From assembly GCF_023856365.1 (NCBI RefSeq), contig NC_064533.1:31730118-31794117 (forward strand): a stretch of DNA of 64,000 nucleotides, read 5' to 3'. This document shows, one piece after another, positions 1 through 13,315 of the stretch (within the stretch, counting starts at the first letter, position 1; each line of letters opens with the position of its first letter). The notes below the pieces were generated by a model. The model was not told the origin of the DNA and made no database searches. It worked only from the letters and a program-made list of their open reading frames with translations. The stretch comes from Brienomyrus brachyistius (lineage: Eukaryota > Chordata > Actinopteri > Osteoglossiformes > Mormyridae). A program made the position numbers and the translations under genes.

Positions 1-339
1 GGCTTGTACTCAGTACAAGATCAAGAGCCATTGCACTCCCACTATCCTGTCATCTCTGTTTGTACCACAAGATACACTTTACCGCATTGCCGGGTTGAAA
101 AATAGGATTATGTTTTTCATACAAAAACGACGCAGTGGTTAATCTCTACCTCTGCCAAACTTCAATGCTGAATTAAATGTTTTAAATGCATAGCACCATA
201 TTAACATGCTGTGTTACTGGGGAAGAGAAACAGTTAGACAGTTAAATGTTCTGACACTGTCAAAGATGACTTTGTACACTCTACCTCCTGCTGTATAGAC
301 ACTGGGGGGTTGGAGTGGGGGGTCTCCCAATTTCCTTTT

Positions 340-550
340 CTACATTTAACAGATGCTATTGTCCAAAGTGATGCTCAATGGAGGAAAGCATAGGGTCAAA
401 GAGAAAGCCAGCCAGCAGCATCCAAAATCCCTGAAGCAGGTGGGGTTCAGAGCCCAACAGTGATGTAACTGCTGGCTACAGGATTCAAATCCACAACCTT
501 CCGGACACCGGTACAGATTCATAACCTACTGGAGCACACATCTCCTCTTC
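340..550 (-). mobile_element. tRNA-derived SINE (minus strand)
   Basis: Read on the minus strand this has a box-B-like GGATTTGAATCC and ends in the common fish SINE 3' motif (CACTTTGGACAATAGCATCTG, then TTAAATG). A related 3' end lies at 9898-9948. It is old and has no coding capacity. The family name is not assigned. Confidence 0.6.
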
Positions 551-841
551 CAATGAGACCTTATGACTGGTTAATACCCCTTTAGCCGGCATGATATGTA
601 TGTTTGCTATGAGAAATAAGGACATAGCTAGATATCATAGCTAACATTCAATCTTATATTAGCGCTATAAAATGTGTTCCATTCGCCAAAAAATAATCAC
701 TGGAGATTCTGTCATGCTTGCATAGGCTGTTTAAATTTTTTAGGCTAAAAAATGCTATCGAAAACAATGCAGTAACTGCAGTGAAACAAGTCACAGAAAC
801 TACAATTTTAGAAATTTCGAGAGAGAGATCTAGTCATTGTG

Positions 842-844
<3 letters not shown>

Positions 845-911
<67 letters not shown>
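845..911. repeat. (AT)n microsatellite
   Basis: An almost pure AT dinucleotide run of more than 60 bp. It makes a spurious Tyr-Ile ORF across it. Confidence 0.95.
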
Positions 912-918
<7 letters not shown>

Positions 919-3708
919 ACATATTTTTTGCTCAATGTTCCACTGGTCCGCATTCATTTACTCATTATGAAAATAAATTTAAAGAACGGACTGGGTGGCA
1001 TTTGCCGATTTGGAAAGTGTCCATATTTAAAGGGAACTCTCTCAGATACGTTCCTAAACATCCTTCTGAAAGGTTGCATCATAATTACTGATACAGTTGC
1101 CCTATCGCATCAAAATAGATGGCAGCTTTACATAAGTGCAGCTCACGAACAACTGACACGCGTACAACATCCAATCCCAGATGCCACAACCACTGACTTG
1201 CTAATAAAACATACATACATACTGTACACTGTAATACCAGCGGCCTTCAGGGTACCACGTCATTCCACAACCCAATCCTGAACAGTACTGAGTACTGACT
1301 CGTCAACTCAAAATTGTCCTTTGACCCCTATGACTGGTCAACAGAACACCAGTATACCAGCCGGGTAAAAATGGGAATAATCTGTTAGATGTCATCACAG
1401 ATTCTGAGTCTGCTGAGAGAGTACAACTCTTACACAAGTGCTTTTGTTTATTTTGGAAAATAAATAAAAAGGAAAGCAGTTTCTGATATTGATTGATATA
1501 TGAAACACCGCAGGTGCACGTTTTTCAGATTTAATTCATGTATTTGTTCTATGCTGTTGCCCATAATGGTCTAAAACATTTCACCAAATGTACAAGGACT
1601 CCAGTGATCAAAACCAGGAAATCTCACTCACAGGCAGGTGGTTTGGAGCCAAAGCGCCATTGGTCGTGATTGTGCGTACCTCGGAGTTTGCGGATAATAC
1701 TTGTTATAAGTGCTTTTCTGTAAGGGTAACCTGCCTGGGAAATTGAGACGTTTAATGCAGTTAACTAATATGGATTCATTAACGAGTATGACCAACGATG
1801 GCAGGTGTCTGAACATTGAATACGCGGAGGCAAATGCACTGTGCAGAGAGACGTAACTACTGAGGTAGACTACCTATAGGCTTGTTACACGGCCATAAAA
1901 CAAACAAAAAAAAGGAATACGGGTGTTAGTAACAAAACAAGTACAATTTCTTTACGTCCCCTCCCCAGCTTATCCCCGTCATCCGGATCTCCGATGCCCG
2001 TGTACACGGCGGTCAGGAGGTACTTTGGTGGACGATGTTCCGAGGGGCGCGTCCCATGAAATCTGATGGGATTCAGGTCCGACCGCTCAGTCCCGCTCCG
2101 CCGGTGGCCGGGGAGCTGCTTTGTTAATGTACTGTATCTGACAGTTATTTCCATAAAGGATACAGAGATGGATTACAGTGCACTGCAGTAAGGAGGCTCG
2201 TTTCAGCTCTGATCTAACTGTGTTACTCTATGGTAAAGGGAGGCACTTTAACAATCCACTGGGTAGGAAGGTTTAAAGGCACTAGCAACTAATTTAAATC
2301 GTTTTGCCACGTCAGTTCTCCTGGAAATGTTACTGGAAATCATTTTGAAAAAAATTTGTCTGAAAACCATAAATGCCTAAAAACTCAACGGCAATGTGGA
2401 TGTAGCAATTATACACTTTTTTCGGTTTTCATGTTCAGAGAGAGTCCATGCACTGCACCAGATAAGCAACACTGACTGTATTAGGTGCAACCTATGCAAT
2501 TTGATTATTATTATTATTATTATTTCGTTAGTTGCTTTTTTTTCTTTGCGTTTGCTTTCTCATGAAAAGCTATGTATCCACACGTTAAACTTGGATATGA
2601 TCTTTCATAGTTCAGGCAAAAACCAGCTTGTCGTTTCCCTGCTAATGAGCAGTGAATCGCTCTGCCCGACTAAACATCCCTGTTACCGCAAGCTGTTTAA
2701 TACTGACTTTCATGCATTAAATATACTAGGATACATAGTACCTTAGTTCATTAGGCCATGATGCGGAGTATTTTAACATGCCAAGACCTCCAATTCCTAA
2801 AGATTTAACATTCAGCACTTAAATGCTTTAAAGTATTAACAAATGATAAATAACTAGTGCACTTCTGGTGAAACCAAATTATTAGAAAACTCGAAAGCAA
2901 AGAAATCAATTTGACTCAAACAGAAATAAAGTTTTCCGTTACATGAGGAAATGACTCACGCATGCCGATATTAAAACGAAGAGTATCTGAACATGCTAGT
3001 ATTTAACTTTTTTAGTATTTAACTGTCGTTGTGCTGTCTTACATCTAGAGGGCCTGGCGTCGGACGCGCTCGGTAAAATAGGGATTACAGCATCTCCGAA
3101 AAATAGCAGCATTGCAGATGTCCTCGGGACTATTACTTGGACCGCCTTAAATTGGCAGCAAGGGGACGGTCCCTTCCTTTACGATAAGGTGCTGTGCTGG
3201 GCAGTAAGTCTCAGGTAATGGCATCGGCTGTCGCACGGGAATCCGCTGATCGATAACTGCGAATGCTTGCTACTAGGCTGGACGAGAGACTTTGATGCAC
3301 TTCCTGGATGCGCTGTGTGTTTCGCTGTAATCCATGCATAACTTTTTTTTGCCAATAATCTAGTAATTGTCTGTTTGGGCAAGCAGTGAATCCCGGGTCG
3401 GGACGGCGAGGGGAATCGCACAATGTCTCATTTTAATAAAAACGAGTCAAAGTATGTTTCATTTCTGTTTGTTCCTTTTCTCAGACAAACTCGATGGCCC
3501 ATTTGAAAATAAATGAAAATATCGATCTTTCACTTATTCTGAAAGCATCTTTTACCTTCGATTTGTGTTTTCGTTTTACATCGCTGAGCATAATCGAAAT
3601 GCAAGAACGCATTAACGAGGTAAATAAAGCATTCAGTTATGATTACAGTATATACATTAATGGACGGCTTCACGTAAGTTCGTGTAGTTGCTGCTGGGAT
3701 TTTCGGTT
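912..3708. other. Non-coding flank 3' of kcna1
   Basis: No gene is recognised. This is immediately downstream of the minus-strand kcna1 stop and should contain its 3' UTR, which is long in Kv1 genes, but I could not choose a polyadenylation site. A short (ATT)n run lies near 2504-2524. Small ORFs here lack any recognisable domain. Confidence 0.6.
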
Positions 3709-5178
3709 TTACACATCTGTCAGCAGCTTGCTTTTATTAACACAGTTTTGGTTGCTAACGAGGCAATTGCCAGTTCTGAGATTTGCCTCCCTAAAATTGT
3801 CGATACTATTATTTATATCCTCATCAATCTCCATATATTCTGACTTACTAACGGGGGTCGAACTACGACGACTAGAACTGGTGTCAGAAGCGATGTTTGG
3901 GTTGCTGACATGAAGCAGCTGCGCTTGCTCCTCTCCTTCGGTTTCTCTGTGGTAAAAGTAATTAAAGTTGGACACGATCACGGGAACCGGCAGCGCTATC
4001 GTTAATACTCCAGCGATGGCACAAAGGGAACCCACGATCTTGCCCCCTATCGTCACGGGATACATGTCTCCGTAGCCCACAGTCGTCATCGATACCACTG
4101 CCCACCAAAACGCGTCCGGGATGCTGGTGAAGTATGACTCCTTCTCCTCCGCTTCAGCGAAGTACACGGCGCTGGAGAATAGGATAACACCGATGAAGAG
4201 GAAGAATATCAGCAAGCCCAGTTCACGCATACTGGCTTTGAGGGTCTGCCCCAAGATCTGCAGCCCCTTGGAGTGTCTGGAGAGCTTGAAGATCCTGAAT
4301 ACTCTGACCAGGCGAATTACCCTGAGGATAGCTAGAGACGTCGCCTGCTCCCCCTTTGCCTCAGCGCTTTCTTGATCTTCGGCCAACTCCGTTCCCAGCG
4401 TGATGAAATAAGGGATAATGGCCACTACATCAATAGTGTTCATCATGTTCTTAAAGAACGCCGCTTTGCTGGGGCAAGCGAAAAAACGAACGATCAGTTC
4501 AAAAGAGAACCAGATGATACATAGGGTCTCCACAATGAAGAAAGGGTCTGAGAAAATGTTCGGTTTGTAAAAGTATGTACTGTTCCCCACGGTTATCATT
4601 CGCCCCGTGGTGTCTTCTTTCAGTTCAGGTAAGGTCTCCAGACAAAAGATTACGATGGAAATCAGGATGACCATCACTGAAACTATGGCAATCCCCCTTG
4701 CCGGACCCGAGCTTTCCGGGTGCTCAAACAGCAGCCAGATTTGGCGTTGAAACTCTTTTTCGGGTAAAGGGCGCTCTTCCTCTCTAATGAACCCCTCATC
4801 CTCCCGGAACTTCTCCATCGCTTCCACCCCTAACTCGTAGAACTTGATCTCCTCCGAGAACATATCCAGCGGCACATTGACCGGTCTTCTCAGCCTACCC
4901 CCGGACTGGTAATAATAGAGTATGGCGTCAAAGCTGGGACGGTTTCTGTCAAAGAAATATTCATTTCTCAGCGGATCGAAGTAGCGCATCCTCTTCTTGG
5001 GGTTGCCCAAGAGCGTATCCGGGAACTGCGCAAGGGTTTTCAGCTGAGTCTCAAAGCGCAGCCCTGCGATATTGATGACCACCCTCTCGCAGCAATCGTG
5101 ATCGTCATGGTCTGGGGGGTACGCGTCCTGGGGGTGCCCAGAAGCTTCGTCCATGTTATCTCCGGCCACCACCGTCAT
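3709..5178 (-). CDS. kcna1: Kv1.1 voltage-gated K+ channel alpha subunit
   Basis: Intronless 489-residue ORF encoding a Shaker-type delayed-rectifier subunit of the neuronal and axonal membrane. The N-terminus [13 protein letters not shown], the [14 protein letters not shown] tail, and the C-terminus [14 protein letters not shown] are Kv1.1 hallmarks; length is close to the ~495 aa of mammalian Kv1.1. The T1 domain is at ~32-135 ([11 protein letters not shown], with Ala where most Kv1 proteins have Ser). S1 is ~163-184, with a glycosylation sequon NST at 199-201 in the S1-S2 linker. S4 at ~284-302 carries Arg286, 289, 292, 295, Lys298 and Arg301. The filter TVGYGD is 366-371, Tyr373 is the TEA-site residue, and PVP is 397-399. 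The C-terminal TDV is a class I PDZ ligand. The start has A at -3 and matches the family N-terminus. The coding exon is intronless as in other vertebrates; a separate 5' leader exon is likely. The a or b teleost copy cannot be told. Confidence 0.97.
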   Translation of the reverse strand: MTVVAGDNMDEASGHPQDAYPPDHDDHDCCERVVINIAGLRFETQLKTLAQFPDTLLGNPKKRMRYFDPLRNEYFFDRNRPSFDAILYYYQSGGRLRRPVNVPLDMFSEEIKFYELGVEAMEKFREDEGFIREEERPLPEKEFQRQIWLLFEHPESSGPARGIAIVSVMVILISIVIFCLETLPELKEDTTGRMITVGNSTYFYKPNIFSDPFFIVETLCIIWFSFELIVRFFACPSKAAFFKNMMNTIDVVAIIPYFITLGTELAEDQESAEAKGEQATSLAILRVIRLVRVFRIFKLSRHSKGLQILGQTLKASMRELGLLIFFLFIGVILFSSAVYFAEAEEKESYFTSIPDAFWWAVVSMTTVGYGDMYPVTIGGKIVGSLCAIAGVLTIALPVPVIVSNFNYFYHRETEGEEQAQLLHVSNPNIASDTSSSRRSSTPVSKSEYMEIDEDINNSIDNFREANLRTGNCLVSNQNCVNKSKLLTDV

Positions 5179-5560
5179 TCTGTTGGTCGAGTTTTGCGCG
5201 TTGCGGGCGATGCGGGTTTGCGTTCAGCCCGGCTGAACAGGCATCCAGTTTCCCGTTCAGTTTTCTTCAGGTGGCCCTGTACATGTATTGCAGAATGATG
5301 GATCGCTTTTCCTCAATGCCGTTTCTCTACGTTTCGCGCTGACTCGACCATCGCTTCTCTATCGGCTCTTCTTACTGCTGCTTCTATCACCCCGTCAAAC
5401 AGGGGGAAGAAATGGATCGAAAGGCGAAGCTCTTTGCCAGCTCAGCAATTTCAACTCCCCGTTTTTTTTTTTTTTTTTTTTTTACGATGTAGACATGTGG
5501 GTGGTCAGAGCGCCAACTGTGCAGTTGCTCGTTGCGAGGAATGCGAAAATGCTAGAAAAT
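5179..5560 (-). other. Proximal 5' leader/upstream region of kcna1
   Basis: Moderately CpG-rich sequence directly upstream of the kcna1 start, followed by a long poly-T run at about 5461-5483 (poly-A on the gene strand). Vertebrate kcna1 genes usually have a spliced non-coding first exon. I see only a weak acceptor-like site, near 5275, and no convincing TATA box on the minus strand. Confidence 0.4.
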
Positions 5561-8500
5561 AAATTATTTTAAATGTTAGAAACGCAACAGTGTCCCGTCG
5601 ACAACCGCCAAAGTTTCTATTTTATTTTATTTATTTAATTTCACCCCTTAGTCAAATGGCACGGTTCATACAGCCTAACTTTCGGCTCACTCCGTTTTAA
5701 ATAAGTCGCCAATTATCTCAAGAGATCAGTTCCTTCAAAAATTGGCATATATTAACATGCAATGTTAATATTTTACATAGCAACAAAATAGCATTATTGG
5801 TAACAGCAGTAAGAATAATAATAACCGTCATAATAGCCTTTTCACGCTGTCATAAGATACATCGCTTTCTGCATTGCTTACCTCTTGATGGTATGAAGAG
5901 AAAATGTATAGGAATGCGAACAGTCCGTATGCACCGTAAGGAAGAGCGACAACTTTGCACTCGCAGCTTTGTTTTAATATGGCTATCACTTTACAGCGCG
6001 CAAGATATGAGGCTTCCTGAAATATTAATCGGCTACACCATTTTAATAAGTATCCGCGGCGTATTTCTGACTTTGGCGTCTAAGGCTGCCCGAAGCATCT
6101 TCGTCTTGCAGTGACTGAAATCTTGGACTTCGGAGTCTCTTAATAGGCTGTATAAAAGCATGCTGCTGGACAAGTCGAAATGAAAGCGGGCTGAGTTACA
6201 GGCATATGAACGCATACAAGACATCCAGAAAGTCTGCTGACTCTAGCGGGATAAACTATGTGGTAGGAGAAAGCATGGTGGTGCGGATGGGAGTGCCGAG
6301 TGCATCAAGGGGTAATAAGCGAACTGGCCGTTTCTTGCCGTTGCCGCATCAGCAAACGTTGGACATCTTTTCTTTTTTGGTGAAATCCGGACGCGGACAT
6401 CCCTGCGCATACCTGTGCTGCCTCAAAGCACTGCGTGAAATGAAAGAAAGGACGCAGAGAAAATCAGAAAATATTGTTAAACACGGTGGTGCTTTGCCGG
6501 ATTTTATATATACAGAGGGAGAGAGAGAGAAAGGGAGAGAGAGAGAGGGAGAGAGAGGAGGGAGCATTCGACGCAATGCAGACAGGCTGTGCTTTCCACA
6601 CCATGAAAACCGTGCGGGCCAGCGCTGCTGTTAATACTGTATTTCTCTTATGGTCCCATGTTGTCCCTCTGAATTAAATCAGGCCTACATTAATAAAATG
6701 ACAGTGGAAGTTTGGCAGTTTCAATGGGAATCGGGAGGAATTGATTCATATTTCCATCAATAGGTCAATTTTCCATAGCTGCTCAGCCATCTAAAATCTC
6801 AGCCTTTAATATTCATTCGGTTTTAGGTTTCTGTCGAAAAGAATGTTTAAAAACAAGTCTGTCGGGTCTGGCACTTGCTGGCGGTGATGTGTTTAGTTAT
6901 ATGTTAACTGTTCCAGCTGAGTGCTAATTACCACTGACCACGTCACGCAGTGCAGTTTATTAAACGGTTAATACTGTGTATGCAAACGGCTTGTCATTTT
7001 CTCCTTTGAGTATTTTTATCTTCTTTAGTTTTGGTTTCCATCCTCCATTCTTGTCGCGTTGAAACCTTTAGTAATTTGTCTCTTGTCCAATGAGAGAGCA
7101 TTTAACAAAAGGACGACTTGAGTGTATAGATAGATAGATACTCCAATGAAACGTGGTTGCCTATACCCCCCACTGCACGCATCTATCCATCTGCGTGTTT
7201 TTAATTATGAAGGTCAAGTGACCCTTCCAAGACACGGAAGAGTCCGTTTTCAGGCTACTGTACGTCCTATGAAAATGTGTTAGAATAATATTATTATTAC
7301 TAACGTGAATTAAGTGTTATGGCGTAAAAGGCTGAATCTGGATGAATTGCTGGATGTACAAAAGCAAATAATTATTTTCCATTTTCGGACAGGAGAAGAT
7401 TATTTTGGGGATGTTAGATATCCCCATTTTCAGAACAGAAGCATAAATGAGCTTTGATTAATTTCTTTCGGCTATTATTTCGGCGCGTTCCCATTTACAG
7501 TGGATCCCCGAGAACCTTCGCGCGGGTTTCTCTGATTTTCATTAAGGACGCCTTTCAAGTTTTAAGCGTGATTTAGCGCGGTGTTTGAAATAGTTATTAA
7601 TCGTTGCTTTAAACAAACATTTGTCAGTTAATTGTTGAGACGTCCCCTACAAAAGAACCAAACCCATCAAAACCTGTTTATGACTGTGCTTGTAAAGACA
7701 GCCGGATTTTAGATATCGAAAAACTACGGGAGATCAGGACCATGGACAGCACCAACTCGTCATCTTGGGTGCATTTTTAGTGTATTTTCGACAGCGTTTT
7801 ACAGGAAGAAAAAAATTAAGACGAGGGTAAGCTGATTAGACGACCCGCAACAGCTTCACTGTCTATCCATTGCGCCCTGCTGTTCACATCTATCAAACTA
7901 CATCCCCTTTTTATCTATTTTTAGATGCTATGCCGTGGTCCTCCCCGAGTGTGCTGCCGTAGATTAACATCCCATGTAACGGTTCCTATTTTGCCGAACA
8001 GTTCGGTTACTATCTATAGGCCTATGTTGTGCCAGCAAGCAAACATTTCATGAAAAAGAAGACGTGAAAGTGAGTTGTTGCCCTGTGGTCATAAGCAGAG
8101 AGACCGAGTATGAAGGAGACCAAGCTTTCCATGGTGCAGTGTAAGAACTCCACAGAGGTGTTAATTTGTCAAAACGGGTACACTGAGCAGCACGCTCATA
8201 ACTAGGGTCTTGTAATAGGCAAAAAAAAATGTTCTAGAATTAGTGAAAATGAAAGTTATTAACCACCAGAGCTTTCCACCCTATTTGCAGACATGAGCAG
8301 AGTCTGACAGATAATGGAAGTATGAGTGCAGGACTAGTATTGTTGGGTACTATAGTCTCTGGATGAATCCCTGCAGTCATTAAACAGACCGTTTGAGGAA
8401 GTCAAGTGAAATGTTCTTCCCATGTGCAGAAAGATCGCTACAGCTTGGGTGAGGCCTGGAGAGGGAGTCTTGTCATTTGTCAAACTGGCCCGAGAGTCCC

Positions 8501-9710
8501 ACGGTGGGGGGACTCGTTTGACATCATTCCGGTTTCAGTTTGTCAGCTCTGCAGGTTATTTCGGGACACAGTGCAGAGGAACTCATCCCCTCCCTCCCCC
8601 ATCCATTGAGTTGCCGGCTGCCAGTGCTCACACACCTCTGATTCTGATTCTTATTTTCCCCCCGTTTGTCCTCATTTGTTTCACAGCATGAGATATGAAG
8701 CGGATTGGAAGGGATGTCAGCTGCAGAAATGCTCGGCCTGCTCCTTCTGCTTGACGGAGGATTCGGAGGTGTCAGGGACGGCAGGCTGATAGGGGCCTTC
8801 AGAATGACTGACATGAAGACGAAATATTGCAGATGGAATATCGTGAATTGGAAATATTTTGTGCTCATGCGCGGAAAGAAAATGAAACTTTGATTTCTCT
8901 AATTCACTAATTTCCATTTGTGTGTTAATTACGATTTAATTTATGAAAAAAGGATGATGACAAAGTATTTTTGCTGAAATTTAAAGATATTCAATATGTA
9001 GGTAAATGGTTCAAAAGGATTGGAAATTCTTAAAATACAGTTTAATCATTATGCAAACAAATGTTATGAGAAAGTTTTAATATATTGTCAATACCGGTCT
9101 TGTGGATAATGCACCTAAAAATGCTTGTTCATACCATCTTCCCTTTACCTCTTTCACCATGTTCCAGTGTCACCAGGTGCCTCCGGGATTCATACGACTC
9201 TGGGGGCTACATGGTCCCTCCCACTCATCCAGAACATTCTGAAAATCACCTCATTAAACTGCACTTTACAGCGTCCAAGCTAGCACCTGTATTCTTTAGG
9301 AGCCGTAGATATAAGATCCACTGCACGTTACTGCACATGCAGATATTCCACTTAGTGCTGTACCTGTATGCTCTGACTTCTGGCCTGCTTTGCATTACAA
9401 GATTAGCAGAGGTGTCCGTAAACGTTCTGTAGCTGTTTGGAAGTTGCAGCAATGTTGTGAGAACGCAGTGTGCCGTTCCTGCAGGTACCGAGCAGGACCA
9501 CGTTCAACGAGGGCAGGGGAGATGTTCAGTGCTCTCCACACGCCTCACCATGACAACCGGCGCATTCGAGTACCATGGAGAAAAAAACAAAAAACAACAC
9601 TGCCGGCCAGCTCACTCTTCTGTCTCCAATCTGAAATCCAGGACAGGAATGATTCTTCAAGCTCTTGTGTGTCATTCTCCAGTTGACTGTTTGGAAGCAC
9701 ACATTATGGT
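5561..9710. other. Unique non-coding DNA upstream of kcna1
   Basis: No gene recognised. It is mostly AT-rich single-copy-looking sequence, with a GA-rich simple repeat at about 6516-6562 and a short (TAGA)n near 7126. A plus-strand TATAAAAG at about 6150 stands alone, without supporting exon signals. Confidence 0.5.
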
Positions 9711-9796
9711 ATGCTTATGACATGCCTATGACACGACAATGACATGCTTATGACATGCCTATGACACGACTATGACATGCTTATGACATGCCTATG
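9711..9796. repeat. 33-bp tandem repeat
   Basis: 2.6 copies of a 33-bp unit starting ATGCTTATGACATGCC. The unit is itself built from three ~11-bp ATGACATGCCT-like motifs. Units begin at 9711, 9744 and 9777, and the first two differ at a single base. Confidence 0.9.
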
Positions 9797-9897
9797 TATA
9801 GCTCTTGCTCTGATGCTAGTAGCTCAGCCCTGCTTGCACTTATACTTTAGTTGGCTTCTTCACTGTTGTACCAAACAATGTACTACCTGCTTCATTT

Positions 9898-9948
9898 GTA
9901 AGTCACTTTGGACAAAAGCGTCTTTCTGAATAAATGCATGTAAATATC
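9898..9948 (+). mobile_element. SINE/LINE 3' end fragment
   Basis: Contains TCACTTTGGACAAAAGCGTC followed by AATAAATGCATGTAAAT, a 3' tail shared by many fish tRNA-SINEs and partner LINEs. The element's 5' part is not recognisable. Confidence 0.65.
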
Positions 9949-10302
9949 GATGCTAGAATGTATGGAACCACATTTCTTGTAGGACAGTTTGACATGTATG
10001 CCATTTGGATGTTACTGAGTTCTGGAATTTTAACAAGAGTTCTTTGTTGAATTACATGGACTGAGGCGCTTGGGGATTCCTCCACGTGAGATGGGGAGGG
10101 CTGGAATTGCCTTCTGGCATACTGTGCATTTATCATGGAGAACAAAGTAGCCAATCATATCGTTTACCATGGGGCCATGGGGGACTCCGAAGTCCAGGGC
10201 TGATTTTTACTCCGAAGTGCAGCACTGGAGAAATGTCACTCCAGCAGTTTCTCATGGGTGGTTCACTGATGGTGGAATGAACTGATGAACCATGTCTGGT
10301 TA

Positions 10303-10368
10303 TCAGATTCTCTCTTTACCTTCAAGAAACACCTCAAGACCCATCTTCTCCAAGAATTTGCCTGCTAG
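10303..10368 (+). pseudogene. LINE ORF2 C-terminal remnant
   Basis: Translates as SDSLFTFKKHLKTHLLQEF before a stop. It resembles the 'SLSSFKxxLKTHLF' C-terminal end of fish non-LTR reverse-transcriptase proteins. Only this short piece remains, so it is an inactive relic. The match is from memory of the motif and is short. Confidence 0.5.
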
Positions 10369-10375
10369 CCTGATG

Positions 10376-11685
10376 CCTCTCTGTTCTTTGGATGTTTTGA
10401 ATGGTGCTCCTCTGGTCATTGAATATGATTATTAGGTTTATTACGCTTGTGCTTTGTGGGAAGACGCTGCATAGCTCTCTTGCCCCAATATTGCTTATAC
10501 TTGTACCAGAGCATTCATGGGACACTCGGCCTAACTGTACCAGTCGACTCATTGACAGATATATATTAAGTATAGTGCTCTTCTATTGTTTTGAACAAAA
10601 AATGCAAGTGTAAATGTAACACGGCATTCGATAAGGAGACCTGACCAGGTCCTTGGTGGTATCATCTCAAAAATAACAAAAAATAGACTGAGTGAGTTTT
10701 GGAAATTAGCTCTTCAGTTGATCACTTTGAGTAATCTACTAGCAAACAATTACGAAAACAAGAGCACTCAACAAATACGCGTTATATCTGTAATTACAGG
10801 GGTAGTTTTACTTTTGCAGTGGTATCATTGTGACAAGCCATCGTCAGACGGACAGACCCTGGACCATGTGCTACCTCTTCGGGAGCGAGGGAGGAGATTG
10901 AAAGAGAAAAGACGGGCATTAAGCTGCCCAATTTACACTGGCATCTTTGACAGAAACCCGAGAGTGGAGACAGCGGCTGCCAAGGGAGCCTGCAGGCCTC
11001 ATTCAGATTTTGGCTACTATAACCCCTCCTCCCATTTTCCTACCTCCTATTTATGTTTTCAATTCCAAACAGGCTGCAGCTTAGAGTGGGATCGTTTATT
11101 TGGGGAAAACTCCACTCCGGTTTGCGGGCAGGAGGGGTTGCAGGCTGGCTGAGACCGCGCCCTCGTGCACCCGTGAGTGTCTGGTCTCACGGCTGTTTTT
11201 ATTTATGCATGTCAGCGCTGATGCGTTTCAAACGAGCTGTAAACACACGACCTTCTGGTACGTGAACCATAACCTGGATGCCTCTCAACACCCATTTTGT
11301 CTGCGAACTGCTTCAGTAGCAGCACTGAGTCTGCGGGAAGGCGGGGGAAGCTGGGTGCAGCCATGCATGGGAGGCCCTGCTGCATGTGTGCTTTATGTAC
11401 AGCTTCTCGGCATCACTGGGACCTACCGTCCCCCACAGATGTCGTGGCCAAGGAAATCATGCGGATTCAGCCAGAGCGGGCAGGTAAACCCTAACTATAT
11501 ATGTGGTGTATATGAACATACCTGAATTGCTTGTGGTCCAGTCAATACAGCAGAGCCATACAGGGGAAACACTTAGAAAATTATGTGTAAAAATAGGAAT
11601 ATAAGTAAGAATACAACAGATTACATTCCAAAGGGGGAAGGGGGCTCATGGGTCCAGACTTTAGAGGTGCATTTTGAACAATTCA
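10376..11685. other. No gene seen
   Basis: Short overlapping ORFs only. None shows a domain, splice context or codon bias that I can support. Confidence 0.5.
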
Positions 11686-12102
11686 TCCTGTGTGTGTGTG
11701 TTTGTGTGAATATAAATTTACACAGACAGACACACACACTTACACACACACACAGGTTTGTAATTATATCTTTGTGGGGACTCCCGTTAATTTCTAAGGG
11801 CAAAACTGTAATCCCAACATGACGACTTTAACCCCTACCCAGCCCTAACCTCAACCATAAGTAACCAAACAAAATACGAGACAGTTTTAGTTTTTTGATT
11901 GCAGTCATAGATTTTTATAAAATTTAATTTTCTCCTTGTGGGGACCGAAAAAAATCATCCACATGACGTCCAAATAACAGATTTTTATCTCATTGTGGGG
12001 ACATTTTGTCACCACAGTGTAAGGTATACCTGGACCACACACACACATATACAAAATAGATACATATGTTTATACACACACACACACACACACACATATT
12101 TT
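11686..12102 (+). repeat. Microsatellite-flanked dispersed fish repeat
   Basis: A (TG)n/(CA)n block at 11686-11755, then a body with the motifs TTTGTGGGGACTCC, AACCCCTACCCAGCCCTAACC and TTGTGGGGACC, then a second (CA)n at about 12074-12096. The same body recurs in reverse at 59225-59420 and in part at 60495-60605, each time beside CA/GT microsatellites. It is non-coding. Confidence 0.75.
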
Positions 12103-12959
12103 GTAAATGGCTCCTTCCATCTGGATAAATTTCACTGTTAGAGGGTTACAGTGCAGGCTTTGCTCAGCCGCTGCTCAGCCGCTGCTCAGCCTGCTGGCAC
12201 TTTGTCTCCCCGGCAAACCTGAACTGCCCAGGAGAGACTCCAGCCATGTTCAGTCAGAATGTGGTCCGATGGAGAGGTTGCCCCACGTGATCGGGGGTTG
12301 GGGGGTTATTCAGAGGCTCTCCTAGATGAAGGTGGGCTTCCTGTCTCTGATGTGCCCTTTCACCTGACGTGAAGGAGCTTGGGGCACGGCGGTAATTCTG
12401 ACCCACGCTCACTGTTCCCTGCCGAACAGCCTGTGAGTCTCCGGGGAATTTTGAGAAGAATATCCCTCGAAATAATGCAGGATCTAATGTCCATGCTTGA
12501 CATACACAGGGGGCCCCAGCTAAAGGATGGATGCCCCAATTCAAGGTAGGTTCAAAGGGTGAAAAACAAAGCAAGGAAAGCACTGTGTGAGGATCAGGCA
12601 GCGGAGCAATCACCCAGCTCTGAGATCAGGCTCTTTAGCCCTGTGCTTATGGTAGGCGGAGCAACGCCTGCTCCCGGATAATCACTCCTCATTATCGGGG
12701 AGTGAGCGGGTACAGGAACAGCTCATTAGAAATCAGCTTGGAAACGGGATGAAGAAATTAATGAAGAAATTACCCCTCCATCCAAGCTTTCTTATTTTCA
12801 CAGAATAAAGATTTAGTTAATAACATAATGCATTTTACAAAAAAATATATATTCTACAACATAGCAACAGATAACTCGACAGCAATGGAGAAAACGTGTA
12901 TTTTTCCCTCCAGAACAATAAAGATATGAATAAACAATAGAAGAATCATTTCCTCTTCT

Positions 12960-13112
12960 GCATTACAGGGATGTGGTGAGTCTGTAGCCTGTTGAAGGAA
13001 TCCAGGATGCCGGTCCATACGTGGGACACAGGCTTACTCACACGCAGGGCTAGCGGGAGGGATTCACACCCCCAGGTGCGAGGCTGCAGGTTCACCCACT
13101 GGGCGCCCCCAA
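12960..13112 (-). mobile_element. Degenerate tRNA-SINE fragment
   Basis: Degenerate minus-strand match to the (ATGG)n-tailed SINE: the order of 'rear', 'title' and B-box-like segments (GGTGCGAGGCTGCAGGTTCACCC) follows better copies at 43.9 and 57.7 kb. No intact promoter boxes. Confidence 0.4.
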
Positions 13113-13315
13113 AATAACAAAATCTATCACTTTTTCATATCTCCCAGTCATTTTGACCAAATCGTCCTCTTCTCTCTCATCCTCCTTCATCACTGTCTCC
13201 ATTACTTCCTTCTCATTTTCTGTCTTGTCATCTTCCCTTCTTCCTTCTTCCTCCCTCCTTCTCCTCATCATCCCATTCTTCGTCCCCGGATACGCGTCAT
13301 CAGAGCTAAGCTCAC

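Noticed and set aside
3494..3913. Plus-strand 139-codon ORF overlapping kcna1
   Set aside because: Its overlap with the conserved minus-strand kcna1 coding sequence explains the open frame. The same holds for plus-strand ORFs within kcna6.
6140..6160. Plus-strand TATA box (TATAAAAG) upstream of kcna1
   Set aside because: It points away from kcna1 and no plus-strand exon or ORF with support follows.
9711..9796. Possible CRISPR-like spaced repeat
   Set aside because: The units are contiguous with no unique spacers, and the genome is eukaryotic.
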